Assembly: GCA_045589455.1 (NCBI GenBank)
Contig: JAZNPC010000035.1
Location: 1-64,000 of the forward strand
Direction: 5' to 3'
Length of the DNA: 64,000 nucleotides
From: RGIG990 sp045589455
Lineage (GTDB): Bacteria; Verrucomicrobiota; Kiritimatiellia; RFP12; UBA3636
The translations under genes were made by a program, and so were the position numbers. How positions within the stretch are numbered: position 1 is the first letter of the stretch; each line of letters begins with the position of its first letter. Shown here piece after piece: positions 60,311 through 64,000 of this stretch. Below the pieces are notes generated by a model. The model did no database searches. It was given only the letters and a program-made list of their open reading frames with translations, and was not told the DNA's origin.

Positions 60311-60332
60311 AGAAACAATCAATAATTTGTTG

Positions 60333-60356
60333 TGCGCTACGCCGCGTGCGGCGTAG
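60333..60356 (+). promoter_or_regulatory. Leader hairpin 2 (before NDK-like gene)
   Basis: The stem CTACGCCGC / GCGGCGTAG with a GT loop is set in the same TGTGCG...AAC context as hairpin 1. The pair at stem position 6 is C-G here and T-A there. Confidence 0.65.
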
Positions 60357-60382
60357 AACCAACATTCACGAGATTTTTAGAA

Positions 60383-61084
60383 ATGAATAAAGCAATTGTT
60401 ATTTTAAAGCCACAGACTGCAAAATCTCAGGCAGCAACTATGTACATAGAGGACATATTTGACGATTATAAAATCAACATCGTTGAGAAGCGTCCTATCC
60501 GAGGCGAGGATTTGGCTTGCTTTGGCATTATTGAAGCGCACTATGGCGACACTGCCACAAATGCAATGGCAAAGAAGCTATCTGATGTAAAAGTAAGTGC
60601 AGAGGATAAGGCTTTATTTAAAGATCTTTTCGATGAGGACTGGGACAAGCTTGCTGCAGAAGGCAAAATCCTTTCAGCAGCAATGGCTGTAACAAAATAT
60701 GAGGACGAGCTCAAGTTCTCATCTGAATGGGCAAAGAATGGCGCAGAGGAGCTAAACCCGGATTTATACATATCCTACTTCCATGATATTGATGCCTTTG
60801 TTATCAATGGCTTCTACTACGCATTCAAGCGTCCTTACACACAGGAGGATGCTTTTGTGATGGCACTAAAGGTTGAATTTGATATTCCATGGGATACATT
60901 TAATTACGAGGTAATTGGTGCAGAGAATCCTGCAGCAGCAACCGAGGAATCTATCCGAGGCTATATCTATGATAGAGCTGGTGCATTAGAAATTGCAGTT
61001 GATGGCGTAGAAAACGTTGTTCATGCTAGCCGCAATGCAGAAGAAGCCGAGCACGATACCAAGGTCTGGTTTGAGGCATTTTAA
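60383..61084 (+). CDS. Divergent nucleoside-diphosphate-kinase-like protein with large insertion
   Basis: A 233-residue protein from ATG 60383; an in-frame GTG 17 codons upstream lies in the leader hairpin. Residues 1-50 match NDK strand 1 and its start (KAIVILKPQTAKS, then INIVEKRPIRGEDLACF). The last 50 match the active site and end of NDK: ESIRGYIYD, VENVVHASRNAEEAEHDTKV and WF, with His214 where the phosphorylated His falls. Normal NDK is about 140-150 residues; here an extra ~90 residues (about 60-160) with no recognised fold are inserted in the middle, replacing the region of the Kpn loop. Activity is uncertain. Confidence 0.6.
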   Translation: MNKAIVILKPQTAKSQAATMYIEDIFDDYKINIVEKRPIRGEDLACFGIIEAHYGDTATNAMAKKLSDVKVSAEDKALFKDLFDEDWDKLAAEGKILSAAMAVTKYEDELKFSSEWAKNGAEELNPDLYISYFHDIDAFVINGFYYAFKRPYTQEDAFVMALKVEFDIPWDTFNYEVIGAENPAAATEESIRGYIYDRAGALEIAVDGVENVVHASRNAEEAEHDTKVWFEAF

Positions 61085-61086
61085 TA

Positions 61087-61593
61087 ATGAATGTGAATTG
61101 GGACATTGACACAGAGCTTATTAAAGCAGCAGAAGAACTTGGTAAGGCTTGCATTGCAAAGAGCCTAATGGTTGGCACTGCGGAGTCTTGTACTGGAGGC
61201 ATGATTGCTGAAAGCTGTACTGCTGTTAGCGGCTCCTCTACGTGGCTACGTGGTGGCATAGTGGCTTATGACCCAGCTATTAAACAAAAGCTTCTTGGCG
61301 TGGCAGAGTCTACCATTGTTGAAGCAGGCGTTGTATCGAAAGAAACTGCTATGGCTATGGCAACTGGTGCCACTAAGGCATTAGATTGTGCAGGAGCTGT
61401 AGCCACAACAGGCTACGCAGGACCAACTGGCGGGGATGAAAATAATCCTTGTGGCACAGTCTATATCGCTGCAGCACTTTGTGGAAGAGTTGAATATGAG
61501 CGCCATATATTCGAAGGCACACGCGAAGAAGTTCGCAAGCAAGCTACATTCGCAGCACTAAAGCTATTATCATCATTGATTTTAAACTATTAA
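61087..61593 (+). CDS. pncC: CinA C-terminal-type nicotinamide-nucleotide amidase
   Basis: A 168-residue stand-alone CinA C-terminal domain (PncC), deamidating NMN to NaMN in pyridine-nucleotide salvage. VGTAESCTGGMIAESCTAVS begins it, with GGIVAYDPAIKQKLLGV, VVSKETAMAMATGA and ATTGYAGPTGGDENNPCG (the family more often has GIAGPTGG). TVYIAAAL is near the end. The MocF-like N-terminal half of full CinA is absent. The start follows the NDK-like stop by two bases, so the two are coupled. Confidence 0.92.
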   Translation: MNVNWDIDTELIKAAEELGKACIAKSLMVGTAESCTGGMIAESCTAVSGSSTWLRGGIVAYDPAIKQKLLGVAESTIVEAGVVSKETAMAMATGATKALDCAGAVATTGYAGPTGGDENNPCGTVYIAAALCGRVEYERHIFEGTREEVRKQATFAALKLLSSLILNY

Positions 61594-61621
61594 CCATAAA
61601 ACAAATCGAATATAACACATT

Positions 61622-62350
61622 ATGAAAACGAATCTTGCAAACATCTATGGTAGCCCAGGTACTCGTGTACGATTTACTGGCTTATTAAAATTATTTTTTC
61701 CATTTATACTTATAATTTTCCTCTTGGGCTTACTCATTGGCAGTATCATGGGAGAAATCATGCCACCTAAAATGTATGCTATCATTATTTTAGTTTTAGT
61801 AGTTTTTGGCTGGTTAATGTATGATGTAGCAGCAAAAAGCTTTAGCGCTTTTCTTAAGGGTGCACGTGGTGAAGAGATTGTTGCCCGTGAATTATCAATG
61901 CTTTCAAATGAGTGGAGTGTTTTCCACGGAATTCCTACAAACGGAGTGTCTGGCACAATGGGAGGTGCTGACTTTGATCATATCGTGGTAGGACCAGTAG
62001 GAATTATAATTATTGAAACCAAAAATTGGACAGGCAAGCTATCTATAGAAGGTGGTTTGATTAGCATTAATGGTTCCACACCTACACGCTCTCCTCTCGC
62101 TCAAATTCGTAAGGAGGCGGTACAGCTTTCTCAAATACTTGATAAAAATGTAGAGCCAACAACTCCTTTGTTTATGGTAATTGCTTTTGCATCAAACACC
62201 GTTGAGGATGAGATTGCACAAATCGATGACATCGCTATTTGCAATGTACGCAAGCTACGTGATTACATTATGCGTCTACCTCGCTATGAAAATCTTTCAA
62301 AGCAGAAGCATCAACTACTAATTGAGCATTTAGCAAAGCTAAGCGAATAA
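61622..62350 (+). CDS. Membrane protein with NERD (nuclease-related) domain
   Basis: A 242-residue protein. Two membrane helices at about residues 20-42 and 50-70 anchor it. The NERD domain (about 80-195) has GARGEEIVARELSMLS, then GGADFDHIVVGPVGIIIIET with the predicted catalytic KNWTG (E-x-K of PD-(D/E)XK-like folds). GLISINGS and SPLAQIRKEA follow. NERD proteins are thought to process nucleic acids, often in stress or DNA-uptake contexts, but activity is mostly unproven. It is 29 bases after pncC. Confidence 0.85.
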   Translation: MKTNLANIYGSPGTRVRFTGLLKLFFPFILIIFLLGLLIGSIMGEIMPPKMYAIIILVLVVFGWLMYDVAAKSFSAFLKGARGEEIVARELSMLSNEWSVFHGIPTNGVSGTMGGADFDHIVVGPVGIIIIETKNWTGKLSIEGGLISINGSTPTRSPLAQIRKEAVQLSQILDKNVEPTTPLFMVIAFASNTVEDEIAQIDDIAICNVRKLRDYIMRLPRYENLSKQKHQLLIEHLAKLSE

Positions 62351-62364
62351 TCCTGTAATTTATA

Positions 62365-62403
62365 ATGCTGTGCAATTGGCGCTAACCCGCTATTGCGCAG
62401 CAT
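62365..62403 (+). terminator. 12-bp hairpin after the NERD gene
   Basis: ATGCTGTGCAAT and ATTGCGCAGCAT form a 12-bp stem (one G-T pair) with a 15-base loop that itself contains GGCG/CCGC. No T tract follows. It lies 15 bases after the stop. Confidence 0.5.
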
Positions 62404-62618
62404 ACGACGTAGGGAACAACAATCTTCATACATAACGTTTCTCTCACCCAAAACCTTAGGTGGGAACCAGCCAGCGTAGGATTAGCCATCATGGTAAGCA
62501 TCCCGCTAGAGATGCAAAATTCAACTGCCGAATTTAGGTTGAACCGAGAATAATGAAATCAAATTTCTGCCGCTTCATAATCAACCATTGTTGATTCAGA
62601 TTTTGAGTTTTTCCGTCA
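62404..62618. other. Gene-free interval with dispersed repeat and small inverted repeats
   Basis: CTTAGGTGGGAACCAGCCAG with CGTAGGATTAG (62455-62486) is an inverted relative of 24327-24354. GCATC / GATGC (62508-62525) and TTCAAC / GTTGAA (62530-62553) are short stems. TACGACGTAG at 62403 resembles part of the leader hairpins. No coding frame is evident. Confidence 0.45.
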
Positions 62619-64000
62619 TCAGTTTTTATTCTGCTCCTTATCACAAAACTCATTATATGCTTCCATCAATTTGCTGAAATCATTAGCATCAATAAAAGTT
62701 TCATTCAGTGATATGCCCATCAACCCCGCAGGGAATGTTTTCGAGAACACATGGAAGGAACCATCCGGATTTTTCCGTGCAAAGACGAGCCGTTTTTCAA
62801 CATTTCTGGCTCTTTGAATATCTTGGTCAATATTAACATTACCCGTCGTCCAGTCTGCTCCTGCATGATCTAGAATAATATCATCAGGTTTTATTCCACA
62901 CTTCTCTGCAGCACTTTGTGCAGTAATAAATTGAGCTGAGATAAGCGTCTTATCACCTCTCATTTTTGCCTCAACAGCTTTAATTCTTGAAATAACAGAT
63001 TGAGTGTATGCATGATCTTTCCCAAAGACTGTTTCTCTTATAGCAAGTGCTTTATTATAATACTCCAATGCCTTAACATAATCGCCTTGGTTATCATGCA
63101 CAAAGCCAATATTGTTGTAACATAATGCTACATCCGGATGATTTTCTCCAAATACTTTTTCTCTTATAGCAAGTGCTTTGTGATGGTACTCCAATGCCTT
63201 AGTATAATCGCTTTGGTCAGCATGCACACAGCCAATATTGTCATAACTCTGTGCCACATCCGGATGATTTTCTCCAAAGACTGTTTCTCTTATAGCAAGT
63301 GCTTTGTGATAATACTCCAACGCCTTGTCATAATCGCCTTGGTCATTATGCACTAAGCCAATATTGTTATAACTCCATGCTACACTTGGATGATTTTCAC
63401 CAAAGACTTTTTCGCTTATAGCAAGTGCTTTGTGATGATACTCCAACGCCTTGTCATAATCACCTTGGACATAATGCTCATAACCAATATTGCTGTAACT
63501 CTGTGCCACATCCGGATGATTTTCTCCAAAGACTTTTTCGCTTATAGCAAGTGCTTTAATACAATACTCCAATGCCTTAGTATAATCCCCTTGCTTATCA
63601 TACACTCCGCCAATATTGTTGTAACAAGTAGCCACATCCGGATGATTTTCTCCAAAGACTTTTTCGCTTATAGCAAGTGCTTTATGGTAATACTCCAACG
63701 CCTTGTCATAATCACCTTGGACATAATGCTCATAACCAATATTATTATAACAAACTGCCACATCCGGATGATTTTCTCCAAAGACTTTTTCCAATATCGC
63801 AAGTGCCTTGTGATAATACTCCAACGCCTTGTCATAATCACCTTGGTCAGCATGCGTAAAGCCAATATTATTATAACAAGCTGCCACACTAGGATGATTT
63901 TCTCCATAGACTTTTTCCCATATGGCAAGTGCTTTGTGATAATACTCCAACGCCTTGTCATAATCACCTTGTGCTGCATGTACACGACCAATATTGTAAT
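62619..64000 (-). CDS. TPR (kinesin-light-chain-type) protein with PDZ-like C-terminus, N-terminus off the right edge
   Basis: The frame is open to the window end, and codons past the first internal Met continue the repeat (YNIGRVHAAQGDYDKALEYY), so the gene starts beyond 64000. Eight or more TPRs of exactly 42 residues have the form YHKALAI-EKVFGENHPDVA-YNNIG-GDYDKALEYY. They are nearly identical at the DNA level (126-bp tandem). The last repeat is degenerate (FGKDHAYTQSVISRIKAV). The final 115 residues look PDZ-like: SAAEKCGIKPDDIILDHAGA, then RLVFARKNPDGSFHVFSKTF. It is likely a scaffold. Confidence 0.8.
   Translation of the reverse strand, partial: YNIGRVHAAQGDYDKALEYYHKALAIWEKVYGENHPSVAACYNNIGFTHADQGDYDKALEYYHKALAILEKVFGENHPDVAVCYNNIGYEHYVQGDYDKALEYYHKALAISEKVFGENHPDVATCYNNIGGVYDKQGDYTKALEYCIKALAISEKVFGENHPDVAQSYSNIGYEHYVQGDYDKALEYHHKALAISEKVFGENHPSVAWSYNNIGLVHNDQGDYDKALEYYHKALAIRETVFGENHPDVAQSYDNIGCVHADQSDYTKALEYHHKALAIREKVFGENHPDVALCYNNIGFVHDNQGDYVKALEYYNKALAIRETVFGKDHAYTQSVISRIKAVEAKMRGDKTLISAQFITAQSAAEKCGIKPDDIILDHAGADWTTGNVNIDQDIQRARNVEKRLVFARKNPDGSFHVFSKTFPAGLMGISLNETFIDANDFSKLMEAYNEFCDKEQNKN

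Overview
The window comes from a low-GC (roughly 40% by eye) Gram-negative bacterium. It encodes LPS heptose enzymes (GmhB, HldE-type kinase), a Wzm/Wzt polysaccharide exporter, a pyrophosphate-type phosphofructokinase, many secreted beta-helix, LamG or discoidin-like proteins, and long stretches of palindromic intergenic repeats. This mix fits a PVC-superphylum gut lineage (Lentisphaerota or Kiritimatiellota), but that is inference: there is no rRNA here to settle it. No prophage, transposase, CRISPR array or rRNA was found.

1-13 kb is an accessory surface-protein region. Solitary secreted proteins (LamG-like, right-handed beta-helix, discoidin-like, LRR/Fn3-like, and one unrecognised) lie on both strands around a ~0.85 kb gene-free palindromic repeat array. 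A truncated copy of one surface gene, with its promoter, flanks a hypothetical protein. A PAS protein and a small zinc-ribbon/membrane-peptide pair follow. 13-17.5 kb holds tRNA-Leu(TAG) and tRNA-Ser(CGA), then an island with a four-helix-bundle (S23-type) gene, a fragment of a second copy, a SEC-C/TPR protein, a helical-repeat protein and microsatellites that reach a start codon.

17.5-24 kb carries a LarA-like protein, a DUF3465 protein, a VUT/YhhQ transporter and an SDR on the plus strand. DAHP synthase and the Wzt/Wzm exporter are on the minus strand. 24.7-28.3 kb is one very large lipoprotein with three related helical modules and ankyrin repeats; its reading frame appears to begin at an AUA codon. 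28.4-37.7 kb is a long minus-strand run: beta-helix surface protein, RdgC-like protein, acyl-CoA synthetase, CBS/DRTGG pyrophosphatase, CBM9-like protein, heptose kinase and heptose phosphatase. 37.7-39.5 kb is a second gene-free repeat block. It contains an unusual string of ATGAAGC heptamers separated by unrelated palindromes. 39.5-44.6 kb carries PTS IIA, then a pfp - fused glycosyltransferase - radical SAM operon.

45.5-62.4 kb is mostly plus-strand housekeeping and sugar metabolism: rpe, lepA, two polysaccharide deacetylases, trmO, GH30, a PHP phosphatase, dnaX-ybaB-recR, GH78 rhamnosidase with rhamnose mutarotase, proA, a divergent NDK-like protein, a CinA C-terminal amidase and a NERD protein. 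The right edge is a TPR (kinesin-light-chain type) protein with near-identical 42-residue repeats that runs out of the window.

The features most worth a second look are the two palindromic repeat blocks with the heptamer-palindrome string, the AUA-start lipoprotein, the covarying leader hairpins before rhaM and the NDK-like gene, the NDK-like protein itself, and an orphan promoter driving a possible nine-residue leader peptide or ncRNA at 44.7-44.9 kb.
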